In this document: positions 1 through 8,773 of the stretch, piece after piece
How positions within the stretch are numbered: the first letter of the stretch is position 1
Layout of the letters: the number at the start of each line of letters is the position of its first letter
Position numbers and translations under genes: made by a program
The notes under the pieces: generated by a model
Told to the model about the DNA's origin: nothing
Seen by the model: the letters and a program-made list of their open reading frames with translations, nothing else
Database searches by the model: none
Origin: Paenibacillus sp. FSL H7-0737
Lineage (GTDB): Bacteria; Bacillota; Bacilli; Paenibacillales; Paenibacillaceae
Assembly: GCF_000758545.1 (NCBI RefSeq)
Contig: NZ_CP009279.1
Coordinates: forward strand, 3,472,001-3,536,000
Direction: 5' to 3'
DNA length: 64,000 bases

Positions 1-398
1 TGAAATTTCTTCAAAAATCAGGTCTAATGAGATTGGTCCAAAAAGTGAGCGGAGATCCCTATGAATCGCTTGCGTTCGATGAGCATACCAAAGAACAGAT
101 GCGTTTGATTTCGAATCAAGTCGCGACCAATCCAACGTTGATGAATGAACTTAGCCACCTCGGTTCCAATTTTAAAAATGGAGAAAAACTCACAATGCCA
201 AAAGACTTGCCGTTGCTTCTCTTCGTTCAATCGAATAATGAGCACAATAAACAGTGGATTCCGCTTCATGAAGAGCAAGTCAAACAATCCGCACAGGGAA
301 AAATGATCCCGATGGAAGGTTCTCATTACCTGCATCATACAAAATACAAAGAAATCGCTGAGGAATTCAAAGCTTACATGAAACAAATTCAATTGTAG
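1..398 (+). CDS. alpha/beta hydrolase, C-terminal part (cut by window edge)
   Basis: The reading frame is open from the left edge, so only the last ~130 residues are seen and the true start lies outside. The sequence ends with GSHYLHHTKYKEIAEEF, which matches the usual C-terminal part of alpha/beta hydrolases: a Gly-Ser-His turn carrying the catalytic histidine, then an amphipathic helix. The stretch LPLLLFVQSNNEHN is the strand that normally precedes the acidic triad residue. The nucleophile elbow is not in the window, so substrate and activity cannot be judged. A rho-independent terminator follows directly. The ATG at 27 is internal, not the start. Family assignment is by pattern only. Confidence 0.6.
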   Translation, partial: KFLQKSGLMRLVQKVSGDPYESLAFDEHTKEQMRLISNQVATNPTLMNELSHLGSNFKNGEKLTMPKDLPLLLFVQSNNEHNKQWIPLHEEQVKQSAQGKMIPMEGSHYLHHTKYKEIAEEFKAYMKQIQL

Positions 399-410
399 GG
401 TTGATAATTA

Positions 411-450
411 AACTGCGGAGCCGAACTTGGTTCCGTAGTTTCTTTATTTT
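411..450 (+). terminator. rho-independent terminator after the alpha/beta hydrolase
   Basis: AACTGCGGA (411-419) pairs with TCCGTAGTT (432-440), one G-T wobble, and is followed by a T-rich tail. It ends the rightward gene and lies just downstream of the leftward TetR gene, so it may serve both strands. Confidence 0.7.
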
Positions 451-478
451 TTCCATTTAAAAAACAATTTATCAAATC

Positions 479-1114
479 TTATTCCTGAGACATTGGAGTT
501 TGGTATACATCGAGACAAATCTTGGTCATCTCATCAATGGATTTTGCAAAGTCGGATTGTATCCATTTGAGGAGAACATTATAGAGGGCCCCCGCTTTAA
601 AGTATATTCGGTACACATTTTCATCGCTTTTGTCGTGAGCAGTAGAGAGCATCATTTCATTCAAGCAATCCAGAATTACATCATCAAATTTTGCGCTTTG
701 AAGTGCTTTGTAGATGTTCCGCTGCTGAAAAACAACTTCAAAAAGCACACTGATAAATTTTTGAGGTTCTTTAGCTTTGCCTGTTAATTCATTGGTGTAA
801 GGTAAGAGTTTTAGATTAATTTCGAAAATAAGCGAATCGACCAAATCCACCAGGATCTCTTGCTTGGAGGAATAGTTGTTGTAATAGGCCGTTCGAGAGA
901 CCCCTGCACGCTTCACAATATCGGTGATGGTAATTTTGTTAAAAGGCTGTTCCTGGATCAAGTAGACTAATGCCGTGCAGATGGCTTCTCTTGTCAAGCG
1001 GTTGGTTTCTTTATTGGAACGATGCTGAGAGGTATTCGGACTATATAATTCATGATTTGAGATGACATTTCCCCTCCGTTTGTACATTCTGGTGTTCGTT
1101 TTATTGTTTTTCAT
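479..1114 (-). CDS. TetR/AcrR family transcriptional regulator
   Basis: A 211-residue regulator. The N-terminal helix-turn-helix is clear around residues 30-80 (TREAICTALVYLI, then ITITDIVKRAGVSRTAYYNNYSSK), the TetR_N pattern; the C-terminal ligand domain is all-helical and unassigned. The frame is open further upstream to 1543, but that extension lies antisense to the M28 gene and across the promoter. The start MKNNKTNTR at 1114 is preferred because a TTGACA-N17-TATGGT promoter (1164-1136) lies immediately upstream. The Shine-Dalgarno (GAAAAG) is weak. It is divergent from the M28-type peptidase gene, with a 16-bp palindrome between them, so it probably represses that gene and itself. The effector is unknown. 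Confidence 0.85.
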   Translation of the reverse strand: MKNNKTNTRMYKRRGNVISNHELYSPNTSQHRSNKETNRLTREAICTALVYLIQEQPFNKITITDIVKRAGVSRTAYYNNYSSKQEILVDLVDSLIFEINLKLLPYTNELTGKAKEPQKFISVLFEVVFQQRNIYKALQSAKFDDVILDCLNEMMLSTAHDKSDENVYRIYFKAGALYNVLLKWIQSDFAKSIDEMTKICLDVYQTPMSQE

Positions 1115-1135
1115 GAGTCTTTTCAATATGCTAAA

Positions 1136-1164
1136 ACCATAAGGCATTACAAATGTAATGTCAA
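1136..1164 (-). promoter_or_regulatory. tetR promoter with embedded 16-bp palindromic operator
   Basis: On the minus strand TTGACA (1164-1159), a 17-base spacer and TATGGT (1141-1136) form a good sigma-A promoter for the TetR gene. The palindrome CATTACAAATGTAATG at 1145-1160 (6-bp arms) lies inside the spacer and overlaps the -35, a typical place for a TetR autorepressor. Promoter and operator roles are inferred from sequence and position. Confidence 0.55.
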
Positions 1165-1193
1165 AATAGTAGTAGATACAATGGGAGGGCGTC

Positions 1194-3041
1194 ATGTTAG
1201 AAAACTTATATAGACGATTGTCAGCGGGGCTGCTTTTGATCCTAGCACTTTGTGCTACGGTATTCATTGGCAAAGAAACGGTAATCTCGATAGTGACCAT
1301 TACCCTTTTGTTAGCGGAATTAGGCATCTCTTTTTTACTTTTAAAGAAGCGTGAAAAGTTACATGTGGTGTTAATTAGTGCGATGGTGGCAGAAGGGTTG
1401 TACTTACTGACAAGAGAATTTTGGCTGCTTGCGCTTTCTATCTTGCTGCTGATCGTAGCGGGCATATGGAGAGGACTCTTTGGACAAAAGGTGCGCAGTA
1501 GAGTCACTCCATTGATAGTGGTTCGTAAAGTGTTAATCAGCATTGCTGCTCTTATCGTTACTGCACTTTGGGGTATTGGAATCTATGCAAAACCTATTAC
1601 AACACCTGTGGCATTACCAACTGATGCGGCTGTGACGATCGATGAACGTAAATTGGATTCTGCAGCAGTGATGCTGAAGGATATTGAAGTAATGAATTCT
1701 TTTGGAAGCCGTACAACAGGATCTGAGGGTCATAATCAATTTATTTCATGGCTGGAGCAACAGGTAACAGATATGGGGCTGAAAGTTTATCGTGATCACT
1801 ATACTTTTGACCGATGGGAAGAAAAGAGCAGCTCTTTAATGATTGATCAGCAATCAATTCATGTCTCTTCAGCTTTTCCTTATTCCGGGGAAACTGACGA
1901 AAATGGGGTAACAGGGGAGCTGGTATATACGAAGCGTGGTGAGTATGACCAGGCCAGCGGAAAAATTGCTGTCATTGAAATCGAGAATTTCAGAAATTTC
2001 CCAAGTGGGATCGTTATGAACATGCGGGATTCCTCTCCAATGGAAAGCCAAATTGCCCCAAATGAAGGCGATCTAGTCCTCACTACAGCTTTAAAAGAAG
2101 CTAAATTGGAGCAAGCGAAGGAAATGGGTGTGAAAGCTGTTGTTGTTGTCTGGAAAGGGGTATCCGACGATAAGGTTGAAAAGCAGTATGTGCCTTTTAC
2201 TACCGATTATGCTGGAATTCCTGCGATCTGGGTCAATGAAACGGAAGGGAAAAAGGTAATCAATGCAGCCCAGAAGCACAAAGAAGGTACGGTTATTTTA
2301 GAAGCGGAAATACAAAAAAATGCTCCAACAGAATCCTTTTATGTGAAAATTGACGGGAAAAATAAAGATGAAGCGATCATTATAAATACCCATACGGATG
2401 GAATAAATGTGGTGGAGGAAAATGGTGCTGTGGGCATGCTGTCCATGATTCGTTACTTACAGCAGGAGCAGCCGGAACGTACGATGATTTTCACCTTTGT
2501 GACAGGCCATTTTAGATTACCGGATTTCAAAGGAACTTCTCAGGCGACTTCCACTTGGATGGAGGGGCATCGAGAGCTCTGGGATGGCAAGAAAGGCCAT
2601 ATGAAAGCTGTAGCTGGAATTACGGTTGAGCATTTAGGCAGTATGGAGTGGAAGGACGATGATACGGGTCACTATAGACCAACTGGAAAAATAAGTACAG
2701 AATATACCTATGCGGGCAATGAAATGATGGCGTCCATATGGCTGAAAGCTATTGAAAAGACCGACGGCACACGTACTGTATTATTACATGGACATAACAA
2801 GTTTGAGTTTGGAGAGAGTCAGCCTTTATTTGAAGCAGGGATACCGGTGATTGGCTTCATTCCAATGCCTGACTATCTGCTCGTAGATAGTGAAAACAGA
2901 GAGATGGACAAATTTGATGCAAAGCTTATGCATACGCAAATTGTATCGTTACTGAAAGTGGTCAAGATAGTGGACGGAACGGAGACGACTAAGCTTGGAA
3001 AGTCAGATGGGTATTCTTTTTTCTATGGCCGTACTAAATGA
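1194..3041 (+). CDS. membrane-anchored M28-type peptidase-like protein with PA-like domain
   Basis: A 615-residue protein. About four to five hydrophobic segments occupy residues 8-130; the rest is predicted extracytoplasmic. A protease-associated-like segment (about 270-345, KEMGVKAVVVVWKG to AGIPAIWVN) precedes an M28-like domain (about 360-605) with NTHTDGIN, the His-x-Asp metal-binding strand. Several canonical M28 residues differ: the usual Asp-Asp-Asn is VVEENGA, the catalytic Glu-Glu loop reads VTGHFRLP, and the last His region reads FGESQPLFEAGIP. It may therefore be a variant metallohydrolase or non-peptidase member. GGGAGGG lies 4 bases before the ATG. It is divergent from the TetR gene, its likely repressor. 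Confidence 0.7.
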   Translation: MLENLYRRLSAGLLLILALCATVFIGKETVISIVTITLLLAELGISFLLLKKREKLHVVLISAMVAEGLYLLTREFWLLALSILLLIVAGIWRGLFGQKVRSRVTPLIVVRKVLISIAALIVTALWGIGIYAKPITTPVALPTDAAVTIDERKLDSAAVMLKDIEVMNSFGSRTTGSEGHNQFISWLEQQVTDMGLKVYRDHYTFDRWEEKSSSLMIDQQSIHVSSAFPYSGETDENGVTGELVYTKRGEYDQASGKIAVIEIENFRNFPSGIVMNMRDSSPMESQIAPNEGDLVLTTALKEAKLEQAKEMGVKAVVVVWKGVSDDKVEKQYVPFTTDYAGIPAIWVNETEGKKVINAAQKHKEGTVILEAEIQKNAPTESFYVKIDGKNKDEAIIINTHTDGINVVEENGAVGMLSMIRYLQQEQPERTMIFTFVTGHFRLPDFKGTSQATSTWMEGHRELWDGKKGHMKAVAGITVEHLGSMEWKDDDTGHYRPTGKISTEYTYAGNEMMASIWLKAIEKTDGTRTVLLHGHNKFEFGESQPLFEAGIPVIGFIPMPDYLLVDSENREMDKFDAKLMHTQIVSLLKVVKIVDGTETTKLGKSDGYSFFYGRTK

Positions 3042-3103
3042 TGAATTGGAGATTGGCTGATGATTAAGAACTTAGTACCAAAAGAAAAGGAGAAAAAAAC
3101 TAC

Positions 3104-3955
3104 ATGTTGATCAAAAGTGTTAAGGATCTTGAATTACAAGAGTTTACAACTTGCTTTAACGAAGCCTTTTCCGATTATGTAATTCCATTTCATGTTTCTT
3201 CGGAGTATTTAGCTGATAAATTTGCAGGTGCGGGAGTAAATTATCAGATGTCGTTTGGTGCTTTTGATCAAGAGAAGCTGGTTGCATTTGTTATGCATGG
3301 CATCGGGGATCGTAACGGCGAAAGTACTGCATTTAATACTGGTACAGGAGTCGTTCCTTTATATAGAGGGAGACGGCTAGTCGAACAAATTTATCGTCAT
3401 GCTCTTCCCATCCTTAAAGAAGCTCATATTCAAAAGTGTTTGCTTGAAGTGATTCAAACGAATGATAAAGCTATAAAAGCGTATACCACCATAGGATTTC
3501 AAATTCATAGAGAATTGGCTTGTTTCAAGGGGCGTATTGATGTCACCCTTCCGGACGATCATAGACATACATTCATTACTATGGTTCGACTGGAAGAATT
3601 CGATTGGACATCGGTACATTCTTATTGGAATTTTGAACCTTCTTGGGAACAATCTGTTCATGCAATTTTACGAAATCCGCATTTATACGATGTGGTCACG
3701 ATAAGGGAAGAGAATAAGATTTGTGGATACGCGGTAATAAAATCGGCCAACGGAGCAGTTGTACAGTTCGGTATTTTGCGAGAAGAAAGAAACCAGGGAT
3801 TTGGGCGTTCCTTATTTCATTGGATGGGAGAGAGACATTCTATCATCACCGTCAATAATGTAGACAAAAGAGATACAAATTCTATACGTTTCCTTCAAAG
3901 TGTTGGTCTTGACGTATACATCGAGCAATATGAAATGGAGAAAGATTTGTCATGA
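3104..3955 (+). CDS. GNAT family N-acetyltransferase with two GNAT domains
   Basis: A 283-residue protein with two GNAT-like halves. The first (about 1-145) has the acetyl-CoA motif as TGVVPLYRGRRLVEQ, followed by NDKAIKAYTTIGFQ, the usual C-terminal helix and strand. The second (about 165-283) has FGILREERNQGFGRSLF and NSIRFLQSVGLDVY. GNAT enzymes transfer acetyl from acetyl-CoA to an amine; the acceptor cannot be told here. AAAGGAG lies upstream of the ATG. The 62-base gap to the M28 gene has no terminator, so the two may be co-transcribed. A terminator follows. Confidence 0.85.
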   Translation: MLIKSVKDLELQEFTTCFNEAFSDYVIPFHVSSEYLADKFAGAGVNYQMSFGAFDQEKLVAFVMHGIGDRNGESTAFNTGTGVVPLYRGRRLVEQIYRHALPILKEAHIQKCLLEVIQTNDKAIKAYTTIGFQIHRELACFKGRIDVTLPDDHRHTFITMVRLEEFDWTSVHSYWNFEPSWEQSVHAILRNPHLYDVVTIREENKICGYAVIKSANGAVVQFGILREERNQGFGRSLFHWMGERHSIITVNNVDKRDTNSIRFLQSVGLDVYIEQYEMEKDLS

Positions 3956-3980
3956 CGAAGATGACATTAGCTTTAATTCA

Positions 3981-4013
3981 AAAACACTGATGATTTGAGT
4001 CAGTGTTTTTTTG
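3981..4013 (+). terminator. rho-independent terminator after the GNAT gene
   Basis: AAACACTGA (3982-3990) can pair with TCAGTGTTT (4000-4008), followed by a T run. It closes the 1194-3955 unit. Confidence 0.8.
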
Positions 4014-4494
4014 TTGCAGAAGGGGGTATATATTAGAGGTTAAAATGAGGAAATATTGTTTTTTTCTAACATCGAAGTAGGAGGAGACTTGTGAAATCAT
4101 ATATACGCTATTGAATCAATAGCTCTTTTGGGTTCTTTTTATGTTATTCACTGAGTTGTCAGAAAGATTTGACCCTTTCTTGAACATTTAGGGATTAAGA
4201 GATATCTGTGATTGAATTACTTGCAATTTAAGATAAGATGATTTTAATCATTAGGTCACGTTATTAATTTGACTGCTCAGTATCAGGTAAATCGGGCTCG
4301 CCAACTCTTGCTTTGTGAAATTTTTCTCTTTTTACATAGCAAAGAACGAGGAACGTCATACTAAAACGAACAGGCAACGATGTCGCTGAGCCCTGCTAAA
4401 CCTGATAATGAATGCAGCCCAAGAATTAGCCGGCCTAATCATAAGCATCAAGTTATGACGAAAAATGAACAGCGTTTGAAGGGAGCAGTAAAGA
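4014..4494. other. 481-bp region upstream of cydA: short leader ORF, palindrome, Rex-like box
   Basis: No gene of normal length is seen. AGGAGGAG (4079-4086) precedes a GTG start at 4091 and a 7-codon frame (VKSYIRY) ending with TGA at 4112-4114. A palindrome GCTATTGAATCAATAGC (4107-4123) overlaps that stop, with T-rich sequence after it, which resembles a leader-peptide/attenuator layout. Nearer cydA is a Rex-like box (4313-4330). The leader could equally be the decayed start of a lost gene. Confidence 0.3.
4313..4330. promoter_or_regulatory. possible Rex (NADH/NAD+ sensor) operator upstream of cydA
   Basis: TTGTGAAATTTTTCTCTT resembles the Rex consensus TTGTGAA-N4-TTCACAA: the left half is perfect and the right half matches 4 of 7. 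Rex represses cyd operons in Bacillus and relatives when NADH is low, so the place makes sense. The right half is degenerate, hence low confidence. Confidence 0.3.
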
Positions 4495-5859
4495 ATGGCA
4501 ATTGATACGGTGCTATGGAGCAGGCTGGTGACAGGCTTGACTCTCGGGTTCCACGTTATTTTTGCGACAATTGGCGTCGGTATACCGCTAATGATCGCTA
4601 TTGCAGAGTTCATCGGGATCCGCAAAAAGGATCCCCATTATACACTTATGGCAAAGAGATGGTCTCGGGGATTTGTCATTTCTGTAGCGGTTGGTGTCGT
4701 GACCGGTACAGCCATATCACTGCAATTAGCCTTGGTATGGCCGAATTTTATGAAACTGGCTGGGAATGTTATTGCACTTCCGTTATTCATGGAAGTGTTC
4801 GCGTTCTTTTTTGAGGCCATCTTCCTGGGCATTTATTTGTATACGTGGGATCGGTTTAAAAATCCGTATATCCATTGGCTGTTGACGATTCCGATTGTCG
4901 CCGGGGCAGGCATGTCTGCCGTTTTTATTACGACGGTGAACGGATTCATGAACCAGCCTGGAGGCTTTGTCATGGAAGCAGGCCAATTCACAGCGATTGA
5001 CCCAGTGCAAGCGATGTTGAATACGGCGACGTTCTCCAAGGTATTCCATGTATTAAGCTCGGCCTATTTGACAGGAGCTGCCTTGTTAGCCGGGATTGCA
5101 GCCTTTGCGATGCTGAGAAAAGGAGTGTCCGCATACCACAAAAAATCCTTGAATCTCATGATGGCGGTCGTTTTGCTGTTCAGCTTGCTGAACACATTAG
5201 CTGGTGATGTGTCCGCCAAGTTTTTGGCCGAGCATCAGCCAGAGAAGCTTGCAGCGGCAGAGTGGCATTTTGAGACGGGTAGCGGTGTGGACTTGGTTCT
5301 AATGGGATGGCTGAATGCAGAGCATGAAGTGATAGGGGCTCTTCATTTGCCGAAAGTGCTCAGCTTCCTGGCCTTTGGAGACTTTAATGCGGAGGTAACG
5401 GGGCTGGAGGAATTCCCCAAGGAAGAATGGCCACCGCTTCTTGTTCACTACCTGTTTGATTTAATGGCTGGAATCGGATTTGCTCTGCTCGCGATTTCGG
5501 TCCTGTACTTCCTGTTTGTGTTCTGGAAAAAACGCAATGTGCTTAACAAGTGGATGCTTGGCATCATCGCACTGATCGCACCGCTCGCTTTTCTAGCTGT
5601 AGAGCTGGGCTGGTTTTATGCAGAGATTGGACGACAGCCGTGGATTATCCGTGGATATATGCGTGTAGAGGAGGCTGCCACGACTTCACCGAATGTAAGA
5701 ATTATATTCTTCGCCTTATTACTCTTGTACATCGTTCTCGGCAGTATGTGTGTAATCGTGCTAAGACGCTTGTTCAACAATAATCCGGCAGAAGCTGAGA
5801 TGGAGAAATGGATGAAGGAACATCCTAATCAATCTGTGGAAAAGGGGGGCACTGAATGA
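4495..5859 (+). CDS. cydA: cytochrome bd-type oxidase subunit I (CydA, YthA-like)
   Basis: A 454-residue membrane protein with about nine hydrophobic segments. The start MAIDTVLWSRL and GFHVIFATIGVGIP carry the heme-ligand His20 in the expected place. GRQPW at 379-383, conserved in CydA, lies in the later half. The oxidase takes electrons from menaquinol and reduces oxygen at high affinity without pumping protons. The GFHxIFATxGVGxP start resembles B. subtilis YthA more than its CydA, and the Q-loop is short. GGGAGCAG precedes the ATG. It overlaps cydB, and cydD and cydC follow, giving the classic cydABDC order. A Rex-like box upstream suggests redox control. Confidence 0.93.
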   Translation: MAIDTVLWSRLVTGLTLGFHVIFATIGVGIPLMIAIAEFIGIRKKDPHYTLMAKRWSRGFVISVAVGVVTGTAISLQLALVWPNFMKLAGNVIALPLFMEVFAFFFEAIFLGIYLYTWDRFKNPYIHWLLTIPIVAGAGMSAVFITTVNGFMNQPGGFVMEAGQFTAIDPVQAMLNTATFSKVFHVLSSAYLTGAALLAGIAAFAMLRKGVSAYHKKSLNLMMAVVLLFSLLNTLAGDVSAKFLAEHQPEKLAAAEWHFETGSGVDLVLMGWLNAEHEVIGALHLPKVLSFLAFGDFNAEVTGLEEFPKEEWPPLLVHYLFDLMAGIGFALLAISVLYFLFVFWKKRNVLNKWMLGIIALIAPLAFLAVELGWFYAEIGRQPWIIRGYMRVEEAATTSPNVRIIFFALLLLYIVLGSMCVIVLRRLFNNNPAEAEMEKWMKEHPNQSVEKGGTE

Positions 5860-6872
5860 TGAGTTACGAAATAATTGGCATCTCGGTGCTCTGGCTGTTC
5901 TTGTACGGCTATTTAATTATAGCTTCCATTGATTTCGGAGCGGGATTCTTCGCCTTTTATGCCCGTTTGACGAAGCAGGATCATCTCATTAATCGTCTGA
6001 TTTCCCGTTATTTATCACCCGTTTGGGAGATCACAAATGTGTTTTTCATCTTTTTCTATATTGGCATCGTCGGATTTTTTCCGGACACAGCCTATTATTA
6101 TGGCTCTGCGCTGCTTGTTCCGGGAAGTATTGCAGTTATTCTTCTTGCGATTCGCGGTTCGTTCTACGCTTTTGAAAATTATGGTTCCAAGAAAAACATA
6201 GTATATCTTTTTTTGTACGGAGCTACAGGTCTGCTTATTCCGGCTTCGTTGTCAGTGGCACTTACTTTGTCTGAAGGCGGCTTTATTGTGAAGCAGGCTG
6301 AGACGGTTTCTCTGGATTACTGGGCGCTGTTTACCAATCCGTTATCGTGGAGCATCGTTGGACTGGCAATCGTGTCCGTTTTGTTCATAAGCGGCTCATT
6401 TCTGACTTTTTACGCATCTCGTGCAGAGGATCATTCCGCGTTGAAGCTGATGCGGAACTACGCCCTGTTTTGGAGCACACCGACGATAATTCTCGCACTG
6501 ACAGCATTTATCTATTTGGGTCAACACAATGAGCGGCATTTTCAAAATATGATGGATTTATGGTGGCTCTTGGCACTTTCCGTTGCTTTCTTCATGATCG
6601 CGATGTGGCTGTTATATAACGGACGCCGTTACGGATTAGCTTTCATATGCATCATGCTGCAATTTTTCTGTGCCTTTTTCGCTTATGGGATTGGGCAATA
6701 CCCTTATATTCTCGATCCGTATATCACGATTCAGAGCAGTGCAACTTCACCAGCAATGGGCTTAGCGTTAGTTGTTGTGTTTATCGGCGGTCTGTGCCTG
6801 TTGATCCCATCCCTTATTCTGGTCTTCAAGCTCTTCCTGTTTGATGCGGATTATGTAAAAGGGAAAAAATAA
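5856..6872 (+). CDS. cydB: cytochrome bd-type oxidase subunit II (CydB, YthB-like)
   Basis: A 338-residue protein with about eight to nine hydrophobic segments and the CydB N-terminal pattern WLFLYGYLIIASIDFGAGFF. Subunit II pairs with CydA and supports the heme-bearing core. Its ATG overlaps the cydA stop (ATGA at 5856-5859), so translation is coupled; a second ATG follows directly and either could be used. AAGGGGGG upstream is the ribosome site. A 68-base gap separates it from cydD with no terminator, so the four genes probably form one operon. Confidence 0.92.
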   Translation: MMSYEIIGISVLWLFLYGYLIIASIDFGAGFFAFYARLTKQDHLINRLISRYLSPVWEITNVFFIFFYIGIVGFFPDTAYYYGSALLVPGSIAVILLAIRGSFYAFENYGSKKNIVYLFLYGATGLLIPASLSVALTLSEGGFIVKQAETVSLDYWALFTNPLSWSIVGLAIVSVLFISGSFLTFYASRAEDHSALKLMRNYALFWSTPTIILALTAFIYLGQHNERHFQNMMDLWWLLALSVAFFMIAMWLLYNGRRYGLAFICIMLQFFCAFFAYGIGQYPYILDPYITIQSSATSPAMGLALVVVFIGGLCLLIPSLILVFKLFLFDADYVKGKK

Positions 6873-6940
6873 AGCTAATTGATCCATTACGGCGTGTATG
6901 AGGTTTCTCTACAAGCCTATATATAAAGGAGGTGTGATCT

Positions 6941-8773
6941 GTGCCGAGGAAATCCAGTCTGATTTCTCAACAAATGTCTTCACAAAGAAAAAATATGGCC
7001 CTCCTCGCGATCCTTTCGCTCGCGCTTGGTACAGCTATTGTGAGTCAGGCTGGACTGCTTGCTGAAGCAGTCCAACGGATTTTTGTGGAGAGAGCTTCAT
7101 TTTCATCGGTTATCCTGTTGCTCGGCATTCTTCTGGCTGTTATGGCTGTACGCACATTGTTGTCATATGGAAACGGTAAAGTTGGCTTGCGTATGGCTGC
7201 CACTGCCAAGACAAATATGCGCGCAGCCGTGCTGCAAAACTTGACCCATGCTTCCATGCCTTCCACCCTTCGTGGACAGACGGGAGGCAAGGTCAGTATT
7301 GCTCTTGATGCTGTGGATGAGGCTGATAGTTATTTCAGTCAGTACATGCCGCGTATGATGGAAGCTGCTATCATCCCGATTCTGATTTTGGTCGTTACAT
7401 TTATCCAACATGCCAACACAGGTTTCATTCTATTATTTACAGCTCCATTCATCCCGCTATTCATGATTTTGGTAGGGCTGAAAACGAAGAACAAATCCGA
7501 AGAAAAATATGCGCAGCTGGCCGAGTTTTCAGGTACTTTTCTGGATTCTCTTCAAGGGCTGGTGACGTTAAAAATATTTGGACGGGCACACCGTCAGCAA
7601 CAGAAAATTGAACACAGTAGCCTTAGTTACCGTGATGCCACAATGGGCATTTTGAAGATTGCGTTTACGAATACCTTCATGCTGGAATCGATCGTGATGC
7701 TAAGCATTGGCATTGTCGCTCTTGAGCTGGCCATCCAATTGCTTGTTTTCAAATCTATGACGTTCCACACCGCCTTTCTCGTGTTGTTGCTCGTTCCCGA
7801 GTTTTACAACCTTTTAAAGAATACGGGAACGGCCTTTCACAGTGGCCGGACAAGTATGGGTGCGGTTCGTAAGGTGGAACAGATGCTTGAAGAACCGGCA
7901 GGGGAGAGCAGGGACGCGAATAGCGTTGAAGAAGCATTAACAACCGATGGACTCGACGAGATCGACAGCATGGATAGAGTCGACAGGGGAAGCAAATTGG
8001 AAATTGCAAATTCCAATGATCTTTCAGTACCGCCATCCATGGAAATAAATCATCTTCAGTTTCAATATGCTCCAGATTCATTCAAGCTTGAGACGGGTCG
8101 GATCCAGTTTAAACCGGGAGAACATATTGCGATTGTAGGTAAAAGTGGTTCCGGTAAAACGACTTTGCTCCATCTCATTGCCGGTCTGCTAAAACCAGAA
8201 TCTGGAACGCTTCTGGTGAATGGTAGTCCACTCTCGCAATACGATGAAACTGAATGGTTCGAACATGTTAGCTACATTACACAGCATCCGTATATTTTTG
8301 CAGGCACATTTTCTGAAAATATTGCGATTGGTGCTCGTGGGAGCATCTCCAGGGCAGAAATTGAGCGGGCGGGGGAGGAAGCAGGACTCACTGCGCTTAC
8401 AGCCCAATTGGAGCATGGATTTGATACCTTTGTTGGTGAAGGAGGCAGGGGACTGTCTGGTGGGGAAAAGCAACGGCTTGCCTTAGCACGCGCTTTTTTG
8501 AAGCGTCCTGCTATCATTTTGTTTGATGAACCCACAGTTGGACTGGATTTGCACACCGAGCGGGTACTGCAACGCTCCATAGCCAAACTGGCAAAAACGG
8601 CTACGATGATTACGGTGGCTCACCGATTATATACGATTCAACAAGCCGACAAGATTTTGTTTATGGACAATGGAGTGTTGGTGGACTCCGGACGGCATGA
8701 AGAGCTTCTGGGGCGCCTGCCTCAATATGCCGAGATGATTGATGTAGAGCGGAAAGGGGGGATATCCTCATGA
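6941..8773 (+). CDS. cydD: thiol reductant ABC exporter subunit CydD
   Basis: A 610-residue half-transporter: six-helix membrane domain (about 15-300) then an ATPase domain with Walker A GKSGSGKTT, signature LSGGEKQ and Walker B IILFDEP. CydDC exports glutathione/cysteine-type thiols to the outside, which is needed for bd oxidase assembly. The start is GTG at 6941, set by AAAGGAGGTG six bases upstream. A charged linker of about 50 residues (about 320-370) between the two domains is longer than usual. The stop overlaps the cydC start (ATGA). Confidence 0.92.
   Translation: MPRKSSLISQQMSSQRKNMALLAILSLALGTAIVSQAGLLAEAVQRIFVERASFSSVILLLGILLAVMAVRTLLSYGNGKVGLRMAATAKTNMRAAVLQNLTHASMPSTLRGQTGGKVSIALDAVDEADSYFSQYMPRMMEAAIIPILILVVTFIQHANTGFILLFTAPFIPLFMILVGLKTKNKSEEKYAQLAEFSGTFLDSLQGLVTLKIFGRAHRQQQKIEHSSLSYRDATMGILKIAFTNTFMLESIVMLSIGIVALELAIQLLVFKSMTFHTAFLVLLLVPEFYNLLKNTGTAFHSGRTSMGAVRKVEQMLEEPAGESRDANSVEEALTTDGLDEIDSMDRVDRGSKLEIANSNDLSVPPSMEINHLQFQYAPDSFKLETGRIQFKPGEHIAIVGKSGSGKTTLLHLIAGLLKPESGTLLVNGSPLSQYDETEWFEHVSYITQHPYIFAGTFSENIAIGARGSISRAEIERAGEEAGLTALTAQLEHGFDTFVGEGGRGLSGGEKQRLALARAFLKRPAIILFDEPTVGLDLHTERVLQRSIAKLAKTATMITVAHRLYTIQQADKILFMDNGVLVDSGRHEELLGRLPQYAEMIDVERKGGISS

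Noticed and set aside
1115..1543. Long N-terminal extension of the TetR frame on the minus strand
   Set aside because: It runs antisense through the M28 gene and across the tetR promoter; the start at 1114 fits family length and promoter position.
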